DNA from: Acephala macrosclerotiorum
Lineage: Eukaryota; Ascomycota; Leotiomycetes; Helotiales; Mollisiaceae
Direction: 5' to 3'
Length of the DNA stretch: 28,102 nt
Assembly: GCA_014904845.1 (NCBI GenBank)
Contig: MU119632.1
Coordinates: 7,894-35,995, forward strand
The notes beneath the pieces are model-generated. The model saw only the letters and a list, made by a program, of their open reading frames with translations, was not told where the DNA came from and did no database searches. The position numbers and the translations under genes were made by a program. This document shows, one piece after another, positions 11,026-19,776 of the stretch. The first letter of the stretch is position 1. Each line of letters starts with the position of its first letter.

Positions 11026-12687
11026 CTAGAAAAAGTGGTGTTCCTTCCGCGCCACACAGAAGGTATTCGGGGTGAGCACCCCGTCAGGATCAGCCTTGCT
11101 TCTAGCCTTTACCAATCTATCGTACTTCGCACGATCATCAAAATAGCAATTCCAAACTTTATCCAGGTCATATTCTCCGAATGATCCCCACAGCACACGG
11201 CGATCTTGCTTGCTAAAAATGCCATTTGGACCGATCCCCTCCTCTTCGTTGACTCTGTGCCACTCCTCAGCCGTCTCCTTGTACCCATCTTCGTAGAAGC
11301 AATCGAGGGTAGCGCAAACAGTCGAATCTCTCCAGCTGTAGGAGGTGCCGTTATTGGCGTTGGTGACGAACTTGGAGTACTTGCCTCCAAAATTCTGGAG
11401 CTGAGCTGAGAGAAAACACCTATTCTCCTCTGGTGTCACAATTGCATCGATACGTCCTGTCATCCACTCAGCCCAGCCATCAGCCACGAGGGTTTTCGAG
11501 TTGGTCATGTGTGTGCTTTTAACGAATGGGTGGTCGAATTCTCGGATGTTCCTAAAGAGCCAGCCTTTCGACAACTCGGACATCGGTTGCTCTTTCACAG
11601 GGGAGAATATAGAGCCCTTTTCGATCCGATCAAACCAATCCATGTCACAGACGTCGGTTTCGGCAAACGGAACCCACTGTGCATACACGACGATGGTGCG
11701 GGGGAAGAAAGGAAGGCCGTCTTTCCCGTAAATCTCAGGATGTTCCTTTTTCATCTCCTCGTCCAGATCCTCGTGAAAGAGATCCAAGACAGGAAATGAT
11801 TCACTGAGCACACTGACGCAGTAATCGTAGTTCCTAGGAGACTCCTCATTGTCCGACATCTCGGCCAGAATATCCAGCAGGCGCTTTAACGTCTCAGGGG
11901 AGTACCAATACAGGGCCTTCAATCCCCGGGAACCAGGATAATCTTGATCGCGATAGACCTTGATAGTGAAGTGCGTGATGACAGCCAAGTTTCCAGGACT
12001 CCCGCCAAGAACGGCGTGGAAAAGCTCGGGGTCGCTCTCCCTCGTTACCTCCTTGAAATTCCCTGCGTGGTCCACAATCTCAAGCGACAAGACCTGATCA
12101 CCGAGAAGGCCGAAACTGCGTCCCAACTGACCATATCCGCCAGTTTGGACATGTCCGCCGAGGTGGACATTGATGCATCTGTCTATAAATCAATACCATA
12201 TTTTTTTTTTTGAAAATTAAGACCAGAGTCATGAGACTGTGTTTCAAGAACATGAGAAAAAGAAATCTGTCACGTACTGCCCATGCGGAACGAATGCTTT
12301 GTGACTTCCGAGGAAGTCGGCAAATTCTCCAAGAGGCCAACTGACGCTTGTACGGACAAAAGCGTTACTGTCCTTCTCGATGTAGACAAGGTCTTCCTTA
12401 GGGTTTTTGAAAGTCTGCGAAAGATCAAGCTGGATGTTGGGAGCGATAGTAGAAGATGCTCCGCAGTATTGATGGCCTCCTGTCCTGATTGCCACAGCTA
12501 TCTTTTGGGACTTGGCGTATTTGAGGGTCAGTGCTATTTCGTATTTGTTTGCGGGATACACGATTAATCCTGGTGCGATGCGATTATCATCTTGGAAGGA
12601 TGAAAGTGCATATTGGTACCTGTGATCGTTGTAGCCGTCTTCTCCCGGTGTGAATTGATTGCCTGTGATGCCGTTGATGGTAGCCAT
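11026..12687 (-). CDS. FAD-linked oxidase, berberine-bridge family
   Basis: Two exons (12687-12278 and 12178-11026) encode 520 residues, a normal length for the family. Such enzymes oxidise alcohols, sugars or alkaloids using bicovalently bound FAD and O2. The FAD-binding half has RTGGHQYCG (68-76), whose His72 aligns with the histidyl-FAD residue of glucooligosaccharide oxidase. It also has GQCINVHLGGHVQTGGYG (136-153), whose Cys138 aligns with the cysteinyl-FAD residue. The C-terminal BBE segment has DPDGVLTPNTF (500-510). The usual Tyr-x-Asn catalytic signature before it is not obvious, so the substrate is open. No secretion signal is seen at the N-terminus. The start has a strong context (GCCATGG). 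There are no internal stops and codons are mainly C- or G-ending, so the gene appears intact. A role in secondary metabolism is possible, but no cluster partners are visible. Confidence 0.9.
12179..12277 (-). other. Intron of the FAD oxidase gene, 99 bases
   Basis: On the minus strand the donor is GTACGT (12277-12272) and the acceptor TAGACAG, ending at 12179. Splicing joins CA to A, giving Gln137, followed by the TGC of Cys138. Reading through instead gives VTDFFFSCS and a stop, so removal is required. The junction restores the family motif exactly. Confidence 0.88.
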
Positions 12688-12744
12688 GGCGTTAAAGTGG
12701 GTGCTTTCTAGAGATCGAATCTCAAGTTCACGAGAGATAGCAGC

Positions 12745-12752
12745 CTTATATA
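12745..12752 (-). promoter_or_regulatory. Possible TATA box of the FAD oxidase
   Basis: On the minus strand this reads TATATAAG, about 60 bases upstream of the ATG at 12687. Position and sequence suit a fungal core promoter, but no transcription start can be seen. Confidence 0.45.
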
Positions 12753-12759
12753 TTTTCTC

Positions 12760-13260
12760 TTACAATCGATACACCGCATGATCTGCACTCATGTCTCCCA
12801 AGGGACTTGCCGCATTGCAGTCTCACTGTTTCATACAATAGAGGTGGTGGTTCAAGAAAGCCCGTTTCGGAGATATCAACCAATCGACAGTTGTTATGCA
12901 GAGGCTCGCATTGGGGCTGACTATTATTACACAAGAAAGTAGGCAGTCAGCTCATAAATATGAAAGTGGTTGTCCCAATGGTGAAAGCTTACGGCAGCCG
13001 CTGGAGTGCTGTCTCACATGCAAGAGACATTTAGTGCTGTCCAGTTGCAGCGGTGACCTATTATAGGAAAGCTGAGAGGCTTACTGTAAATGGTGCATTT
13101 TGAGGGGTAGGATTATGGTTGCACCAAATGCATGGTTTTTCAGCTGTGGCGCTTTGCACATAAAAATAAAGGAAGCGAATCACGCTTGCTCGGTGTTCAG
13201 GCATAAAGCCCTCTTCCAATATCGGCTATTTCCCATGTCGGTTACCTCGCTTAGCTTTTA
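12760..13260. other. Upstream region of the oxidase, no gene seen
   Basis: Balanced composition with short frames of 62 codons (minus, 12746-12934) and 73 codons (plus, 13100-13321); neither has a motif, and the second runs into AT-rich DNA. It is probably promoter and spacer. The AT-rich tract begins near 13260. Confidence 0.5.
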
Positions 13261-14420
13261 TTACTTTACTTTAAACTATTATAACTTTTTTATTTCTCAA
13301 TTATTATATAATTTATTATAAAAATACTATTTTTGGATAAATTAAAATTTTTTATTTTAATTTAACGATTTTTAATTTTAATTTTAATTTTTTTAATATA
13401 TTTAATATTTATAAATTTAAAATTTAAATTAATTTTTATTTTAATTTTTTTAATATATTTAATATTTATAAATTTAAAATTTAAATTAATTTTTATTTTA
13501 CGTCGTTTTTTAAATTTTAATTATTTGATTCGAAAGTTTTATTATATAATAAAAAATTATTATTTATATTTTTTATAATTTTTTAAAATAATATTTTATA
13601 AATTAAAAAATTATTATTTTTAAATTTTATAATTTAATAAATTTATATTTTTATATTTTTATTTTTTTGAAAAATGTTTAAATTAATTATTTAAATTTTA
13701 TAATAATAAATTAAATAATTAAAATATATATAAAAATAAAAATAAAAAATAAATATTATTTAAATAATATTTTTATATAAATTTTATTATTTTATATTTA
13801 TTTTAAAATAATAATATTAAATATTTAATTATTTTTAATTATAATAAATTATTAATTTATTTTTAAATATTATAAATAAATATAATATTATTTTATAATA
13901 AAAATATATTTAATAAAAAAATATTAAATTTTAAAATTAAATTATTTTTTTAAAAAATATAATTATTAATTTTATTTTAAATAATAAATTATATATTTTT
14001 TAATATATAAATTTTTTTTATTTAATATAAATAATTAATAAATTATTTATATTAAAATTTATTTATTTTAATAAAAAATATTTTTATTTTAATTATATTA
14101 TTGATTTTATTTTAAAAATATAAAATTTTAAAAAATATATATTTATATTAAATTTATAAATATATTTTTTAAAGTTTTTAAAATATTTTAATTTATAAAA
14201 AAATAATATTTATTAAAAAAAAAATTTTATTAATTATTTTATCGAAAAATACGTATATTATTAATATTATTAATTTATTAATTAATTATTAACGTTATTA
14301 ATTATTTTTATTTTAATATTAATAATATTAATTTAAAATTAAATATTTAAATATTCGAAATTTATAATTTAAAATATTAATTAAATTTATTATAAAAATT
14401 TCAAACAAATTTATTAAGCG
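13260..14420. other. AT-rich RIP-type tract between two genes
   Basis: Nearly only A and T, no open frame, and residual C and G mostly in CpG. It isolates the FAD oxidase island from the HET island. Confidence 0.85.
13385..13500. repeat. 57-bp tandem duplication in AT-rich DNA
   Basis: Two near-identical 57-bp units: the same T-run followed by AATATATTTAATATTTATAA begins near 13388 and again near 13445. It resembles the 58-bp duplication at 521 in form but not in sequence. Confidence 0.8.
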
Positions 14421-14596
14421 CGCATTAAAATATTAAACTATAAAATTGGAAACTGCAAGAGTTTTAGTGTTCTTCGCTAAGAAGCTAGCGACCGCGCTTT
14501 ATCCGACCAATTATTGAAAATATTAACGCTATTTAGAATCTAATCGTAGAATCGATCGATTTAAGCAAAGTTTACGCGCGTAGAGAATGCTAGTAA

Positions 14597-14629
14597 GTGC
14601 TGCGAGCGGGTGCTACGAGCGGGTACTGC
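14597..14629 (+). repeat. 13-bp tandem repeat, 2.5 units
   Basis: Units GTGCTGCGAGCGG (14597-14609) and GTGCTACGAGCGG (14610-14622), then a partial GTACTGC. The single internal difference is a G/A transition. Confidence 0.8.
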
Positions 14630-14784
14630 AATTAATCGGTGTTGAGAGCTTAGAGTGAGGTACATAGAGTATGGAATTCAAAAAAAAAAAATTCCGCTAA
14701 TCATTGGAGTTCAGATGTCGTCCTCGACATCTAATTGGTAGCTCGACTAGCAATCTAAGCCATCGTCCTGCAACCTGCAGCCCG

Positions 14785-14856
14785 CAGCTGAAAGATGTGT
14801 GCAAATATCAGCTGAAAGACATGTGAAAATATCAGCTGAAAGACGTGTGCAGATAT
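14785..14856 (+). repeat. 24-bp tandem repeat, three units
   Basis: Units at 14785, 14809 and 14833, each beginning CAGCTGAAAGA and ending with ATAT; a fourth starts CAGC at 14857 and diverges. The length is a multiple of three and one frame stays open. Units differ mostly by transitions. Confidence 0.93.
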
Positions 14857-14909
14857 CAGCCGACGCATCCCAAAAACGTCTTTCATCCATTCTCTTGAAA
14901 CTTCAAAGC

Positions 14910-14954
14910 AAATTCACTAGCCCCAAATTCACTAGCCTCAAATTCACTGGCTCT
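14910..14954 (+). repeat. 15-bp tandem repeat, three units
   Basis: Units AAATTCACTAGCCCC (14910-14924), AAATTCACTAGCCTC (14925-14939) and AAATTCACTGGCTCT (14940-14954). It lies 75 bases before the HET start codon, in its presumed leader. Confidence 0.93.
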
Positions 14955-15029
14955 TTATACAGCCCCAGATCGAGAAAGTTTTCCAGCATTCCATCTTTCC
15001 ACCAGTGAAAGCGCCCTTCCAGAGCAGCA

Positions 15030-17111
15030 ATGGACTATCAGCCGCTAAGCCTCGAAAAGAACGACATCAGGCTGTTGTATTTCACGCAGGATAAGCAAAG
15101 CCTAGCATCTACCGTGACTAGTGAATATCCTCAAGGCATTGTTCGATTGGGGATGAAGACTGTGTCGCTGGATGATTACACCGAAGAAAGTCAAGAACTG
15201 ATGGAATCCAACGGCACTAGGCTGTGCAGTGTCAAGGATTATCTCAAATCAAAGGAATTGGTGCTTGCAGAGCCCGAAGACAGAGCGGCGGGCTTGCAGC
15301 GAATAGTCAATGCTTTCAGAGACCTGTATGCAAGCCCAACATTTGGCCGGTGGTCGTGGGGGGACTACACAGCACTCTCCTACACGTGGGGAGAAACCGG
15401 CGCCACGCGCTTGATTCTCGTCAATGGACATCCTATGAAGGTAACGGAGAATCTAGAGGATTTCTTGCGCAGACATATAATGGATATCGTGGAGGTGGTC
15501 GGGGGAGAAAAACGAATGGGATATTGGGTCGACGCGATATGCATCAACCAGAACGACGTCGAAGAACGCAATGTTCAAGTCAAACGGATGAAAGATATTT
15601 ACATGCGGGCATCTGGAACTATGGTATGGCTTGGAAATGCAGCTGATGGGAGCGATAAAGCGATGGACGCGATGACGTTCGTTGGGACTCACGCTTTCAA
15701 ACAAGGACTCAGCACCAGAGAGGAAATGGCTGCATTCATGGCGGCCCTACTGGACAAGCAACAAGTTTTTGAGATTGGAATCTGGAAAGCTCTACAGGAC
15801 CTTCTCTCCCGCTCGTACTGGTGGCGATTGTGGATAATTCAAGAAATTGCTCTGAGTACCGATAGCCTTAGTGTTGTGTGTGGAAGTAAAATCATCAACT
15901 GGCCTTTCCTACTGCTCGCAATCGATGTCTTTGCTAGCGACTGGGGCACACTTTTTCGTGCAGTAGATCTGGATTACGAGGCGATGGGTATCGAAGACTA
16001 CGATTCAAGTATGTTTATCAACGGTGTCAATCGGATATTGCAACTTAGAATATTCAGGGATGCTGCATTCCAAGGCTTTGATCATCCTGATCTGAAGAAG
16101 CTTCTCTGGGTTGTCAGTGGTGCCAGACAGATGGATCCTAGAGATAAGGTATACGGTATTCTCAGTCTGGTAGATCATCGATTGTCGGAGTTGATCACGC
16201 CAAACTATAACTTGTCGACATCCGAGGTTTTCATTGGCTTCGCAAAAGCTATCATTAACTGGAGTGGAAGTCTCGATATAATTACCAATCCTGGTGGGTA
16301 CAGATCAGTTGGTCGTGTTCTGCCTTCTTGGATGCCAGACTGGACAGACGAAGTTCAAATAACGCTAGAAATGACGGAGAAAGTCTCTTATCAATCCAGC
16401 CAAAACTCAAACCCCGTGATCAACTTTGACAGCGGCAATTTGATAGCTCGGGGCTTCATCATCGACAAGATCGATGGCCTAGGCCATGCCGACTCGTCAT
16501 ATTCTACAAAAGAAGAAGACTTCGAAAACGACATTACTCAGCCCATTCACAACGAGAGTCCATATCAGGATACTGCGGGTTTGCGGAATGCACTTTGGCG
16601 CACTCTAGTTTTGAACAGAGATTCAAAGGGGGACATTGCTCCTGAGTCCTATGGAGGGCTTCTCGAAATTCCTTGGCCAGACGAAGATTCTGAAGCCAGC
16701 AGTTCCCTCCTTCAGGAATTCCAACGCCTGAAGTTTTATTACAACAAAGAACTCCAAATTGGCGGCCAGAATTTGAAATTGTACTTCCCCACCGGAACAG
16801 ACATCGATTCGGCAATGGCTGGGATTGGAAACAGCCGTGATTCCCTCGATCGAGTTACCACCACAGTGTATGGACGAAGACTGATAATTACCGCTAAAGG
16901 ATATATTGGTCAAGCGAGGAAAGAAACACGGCGAGGCGACATCGTTTGTATTCTTCTTGGATGCAGCATTCCTGTGATCCTAAGACCCGGCACGGATGGT
17001 CTTTCATATAAAGTTGTGGGCGAATCTTATATTCACGGTATCATGGAGGGAGAGGCAATGGAATGGCTCAAGGCAGGACAGTACAGTCTGGAAAACTTTA
17101 CTATATCTTAA
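15030..17111 (+). CDS. HET-domain heterokaryon incompatibility protein
   Basis: An intronless 693-residue protein. HET proteins trigger cell death when genetically different hyphae fuse, often downstream of NLR sensors. Domain blocks in order: YTALSYTWG (113-121), WVDAICINQ (166-174), QVKRMKDIY (183-191), MVWLG (198-202) and RSYWWRLWIIQE (261-272). After the domain come DPRDKVYGILSL (369-380) and LPSWMPDWTD (431-440). The C-terminal module usual in large HET proteins is present: GRRLIITAKGYIG (615-627), GDIVCILLGCSIPVILRP (636-653) and GESYIHGIMEGEA (664-676). The first 112 residues are longer than usual before the domain. No NACHT, ankyrin or membrane segment is seen. The ATG at 15030 (context GCAATGG) is the first in frame. 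There are no internal stops, so the gene escaped the mutation seen around it. A LINE tail begins about 26 bases past the stop. Confidence 0.95.
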   Translation: MDYQPLSLEKNDIRLLYFTQDKQSLASTVTSEYPQGIVRLGMKTVSLDDYTEESQELMESNGTRLCSVKDYLKSKELVLAEPEDRAAGLQRIVNAFRDLYASPTFGRWSWGDYTALSYTWGETGATRLILVNGHPMKVTENLEDFLRRHIMDIVEVVGGEKRMGYWVDAICINQNDVEERNVQVKRMKDIYMRASGTMVWLGNAADGSDKAMDAMTFVGTHAFKQGLSTREEMAAFMAALLDKQQVFEIGIWKALQDLLSRSYWWRLWIIQEIALSTDSLSVVCGSKIINWPFLLLAIDVFASDWGTLFRAVDLDYEAMGIEDYDSSMFINGVNRILQLRIFRDAAFQGFDHPDLKKLLWVVSGARQMDPRDKVYGILSLVDHRLSELITPNYNLSTSEVFIGFAKAIINWSGSLDIITNPGGYRSVGRVLPSWMPDWTDEVQITLEMTEKVSYQSSQNSNPVINFDSGNLIARGFIIDKIDGLGHADSSYSTKEEDFENDITQPIHNESPYQDTAGLRNALWRTLVLNRDSKGDIAPESYGGLLEIPWPDEDSEASSSLLQEFQRLKFYYNKELQIGGQNLKLYFPTGTDIDSAMAGIGNSRDSLDRVTTTVYGRRLIITAKGYIGQARKETRRGDIVCILLGCSIPVILRPGTDGLSYKVVGESYIHGIMEGEAMEWLKAGQYSLENFTIS

Positions 17112-17129
17112 AGAAGTATTGAAGGGGTG

Positions 17130-17850
17130 GAAGCCTAACTGATTGATTTATTCATACACGGTTCAAGCCGCCCACCGTAGGGCAGCTATGCTGGTTGGCC
17201 CAGCTTCGGCGCAGTTGCCGAAGTACGCTTTGCCGCATTTGGCAGGCGTACTTCACTTTATCACCGCAAAGTGACCAGCAACCTCCTCCACTAGGCGGTT
17301 TGGCTCCTATCTACAATTATATACATAGGCGCCAAAGGAGTGCTTTGTTTGATCTTTGATAGTATATCAAGCTCTTTAGTTGCCGCTTTTGCTAGCCATC
17401 TCGTGTCTTTATATCTTTAGTCTCCCCCCAGCGTTCCACTTCCTCTGCTTATGCTGTGCTGCAGCTTTGAAATTGCCCCAAAAAATGCCTTTGTTCTATA
17501 AATCGTATTGCTTTAATGGCTAGTTTTGGCTCGTTCAAGATTGCCCTCAAATCCATTCGTCCCCTTATGCTAAACTCCCTCCGTGGTACATCTCGATAAT
17601 TTCGGCATCTTAATAGGACGTGACCCACGGTCTAACGCCCTTCGCCGCAGTCGCATCCTGGATCGTCGAATCCCAGGACTCTCCTTCTCCACAAGTGATC
17701 TCTTAATCCAATCTTCTCCGTACGCATTTGAATGAGCAGTGTGCTCTGCCATTTCTTCAAACTGTGGTGCAAGCGTAAGACCTTGTGAATAGGGTCCTAA
17801 GTGTATTTGTAGGTAGTTCTCCCTCTTGGCTGCCTCGGCTGGGTGTAACA
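17130..17850 (-). mobile_element. 5'-truncated Tad1-like LINE, 3' end
   Basis: The minus-strand frame from about 17844 to TAA 17451-17449 encodes the C-terminal end of a fungal non-LTR retrotransposon polyprotein: HKVLRLHHSLKKWQSTLLIQ, MRTEKIGLRDHLWRRRV, DPGCDCGEG, TVGHVLLRCRNYRD, then LRAILNEPKLAIKAIRFIEQ and LGQF. The Cys/His pattern (CxCG...H...C) is the usual C-terminal motif of these elements. Stops at about 17804 and at 17634-17632 (CAG to TAG) make it dead. The 3' UTR runs to about 17137 and ends, on the minus strand, GAATAAATCAATCAG. Endonuclease and reverse transcriptase domains are missing, as in typical 5' truncation. Confidence 0.85.
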
Positions 17851-17861
17851 TTTGAGACTAA

Positions 17862-17952
17862 GGAATTTGTAATCAAGGGAATTGTAGTCGAGGGATATGT
17901 GGTCGAGGGATTTGTAATCAAGGGGAATTGAAATCAAGGGATTTGGATTAAA
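17862..17952. repeat. 15-bp minisatellite, six units
   Basis: Units start at 17862, 17877, 17892, 17907, 17922 (16 bases) and 17938, with consensus GGGATTTGTAATCAA. Differences are mainly A/G and C/T transitions. The array sits directly beyond the truncated 5' end of the LINE and leads into AT-rich DNA. Confidence 0.93.
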
Positions 17953-18250
17953 AGAATTAAATAAGAATGACCGAGAATTTTCTATTGATAAATTATCCTC
18001 GAATAATTATATTAATTACTATTACTTTATAAACGTTTTATATTTCTTATATCGCTATAAATCGAATAATTCGATAATAAATTTATTATATTAAAATAAA
18101 GTTTAATTATTTTGAAATATCAATCAAATTTATATAATTTTATTTTATTTTAATTTTTTAAAATATTTATTTTTTTAAACTATTGATATTTTTATTTGAT
18201 AATTAAAATATAAATAAAATATTATTTTTAATATTTGAATAATTTTTTTT
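17953..18250. other. Short AT-rich spacer, no gene
   Basis: Highly AT-rich with scattered CpG, like the larger tracts, and no open frame. It parts the HET/LINE island from the last genic island. Confidence 0.8.
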
Positions 18251-18565
18251 TTATTCGAAAATCTGGAAATTATAACGAACTGAATACTGTAGTGATCGAA
18301 AGAAATTTATCATTTCTTGGGCCAGGAGAATGGAGAAGGTTATGATGATAGGTAAGATTTACAAGTTGAACCAGTCAAAGAGATCAGTCATTGATTTACC
18401 GTCTTTTACCAGCTTCTACCAGTAGCTCCGAAACCTGCAGGCGAAACCTGGCAACGAAGACTATTTACGGAAGCGTCGAGAGCGATAATAAACCTCAACA
18501 AGCCGGGATCTGTGGGGTTCAAATGATGAGGACGAAGATGGCATGAGGGCTGAGTTGGAATGTAG

Positions 18566-18994
18566 GCTACCAGAGCTTTCTATTGCGAAGACTTTAAAGC
18601 GTATAACGATTTCTGGTTTCAGTTCTCGGTTTTACAACTCGATGTTTACATCTCTTTACAAATGACAAGATTCCACTCCGCGGAAACTGCAGTGGTCAAC
18701 GATCAGCCATTTCCTTCGCAAGTACATATGGGAGATGGAAGATTCGTTATGCCAACAAATTATATCAAGTTCTATTCGTTGCAATTGCAAGAAAGACATT
18801 CAGAGGCTTTCAATCGAGAAGATGGGATGTGGATTAAAGGCTACATGCATCTGAATTTGATGCTTTATCAAGTCATCTGGCGCATGGGTCTTAACAACAT
18901 TCCCACGCAAGATGAAGTGTACCCAGAGTCAAAAGGGAGCTATTGTACAGTAGTGTCCATTCCTTCGATTTTATTGAATGAGTCATGTGTTTGA
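18566..18994 (+). CDS. Unknown ORF, probably a gene remnant
   Basis: The frame is open for 142 codons from 18566 to TGA 18992-18994. The first good ATG (18662) gives 110 residues, but coding-like sequence (CEDFKAYNDFWFQF) precedes it back to a TAG at 18563, so the start is probably lost. The peptide is aromatic- and methionine-rich, with GDGRFVMPTNYIKFYSLQLQ and MHLNLMLYQVIWRMG. A second plus frame just upstream, ending near 18663, also looks coding (WGSNDEDEDGMRAELECR), which suggests a frameshift or lost intron. I do not recognise a family. Both sides are AT-rich. Confidence 0.4.
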   Translation, partial: ATRAFYCEDFKAYNDFWFQFSVLQLDVYISLQMTRFHSAETAVVNDQPFPSQVHMGDGRFVMPTNYIKFYSLQLQERHSEAFNREDGMWIKGYMHLNLMLYQVIWRMGLNNIPTQDEVYPESKGSYCTVVSIPSILLNESCV

Positions 18995-19750
18995 TACATG
19001 ACTTACTATTTCATACTCACATGATTTATGTTACACATTCGTACTAGTTTTTAAACTTCCAATCCCCTTTTAATACCTTTGATACTTTCGAAGTCTATAA
19101 TAATTTCTTTTACAAATTTGGATTTTTTCGAAGTTCGAAATAATTAAAATTTTCGAAAATTCGTTATAACGTTAAAATTTTTAAAAATTATTTTAATTTA
19201 CTTTTAAATAATACGATTTCAACGATTAATAAGTTTTTAATAAACTTTTTAATTCGTTAATTTTATCGTTTTATATTTAAATATATTATTATTTAATAAA
19301 GTTTTATATCGTTATACGATAATTTATAATAAATTATATTATTATTATTATTATATTTTATATACGTATTAAAGTTTTAACGACGTTTCGCGCTTTTTAA
19401 TATATTAAAAAAATAAATAAAAATTTAATTTGCTATGTTTATTTAAAATTATATTTAAAATTATTTTAAAAAACTAAAAAATTAAAAAATTAAAAAAACT
19501 CGTTTAAAATTCGTTTAAAGTTCGTTTATTTTTAATTTAATAAAAATTAAAATTATTATATAATAATTAATAAATTAAAATTTAAAAATAATATTAAATT
19601 TTAATTTTATAAATTAAATAATTATAATATTTAAAATATAATATAAATTTTTTTTTAAATAATATTTTATTAAATTATAAAAAAAAAATTTATATTTTTA
19701 TTTATTATTTAATTAAAAATATATTAATTTAAAATATTAAATTTTTAATA

Positions 19751-19776
19751 TAATAATAATAATAATAATAATAATT
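19751..19776. repeat. (TAA)n microsatellite
   Basis: About eight uninterrupted TAA units. It is a simple repeat. Confidence 0.9.

Larger units (their letters stand above)
14420..15029 (+). promoter_or_regulatory. HET gene upstream region and leader
   Basis: About 600 bases of normal composition before the HET start codon. It holds three tandem arrays (14597, 14785, 14910), a 12-base A run near 14681, and a TATA-like TTTATAC near 14954. The frame 14748-15008 is open and spans two arrays in register (8-residue ISAERxVx units) but has no ATG and stops 21 bases before the HET start. It is probably untranslated leader, though a lost 5' coding exon cannot be excluded. Confidence 0.5.

Noticed and set aside
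11109..12567. Several plus-strand ORFs of 66-96 codons
   Set aside because: They are shadows of the FAD oxidase exons, which carry all recognisable motifs on the minus strand.
15224..16913. ORFs of 60-140 codons in other frames of the HET gene
   Set aside because: They overlap the intact HET frame and show no motifs.
17570..17851. 93-codon minus-strand ORF
   Set aside because: It lies in a different frame from the LINE motifs, which read clearly in the neighbouring frame with only RIP-type stops.
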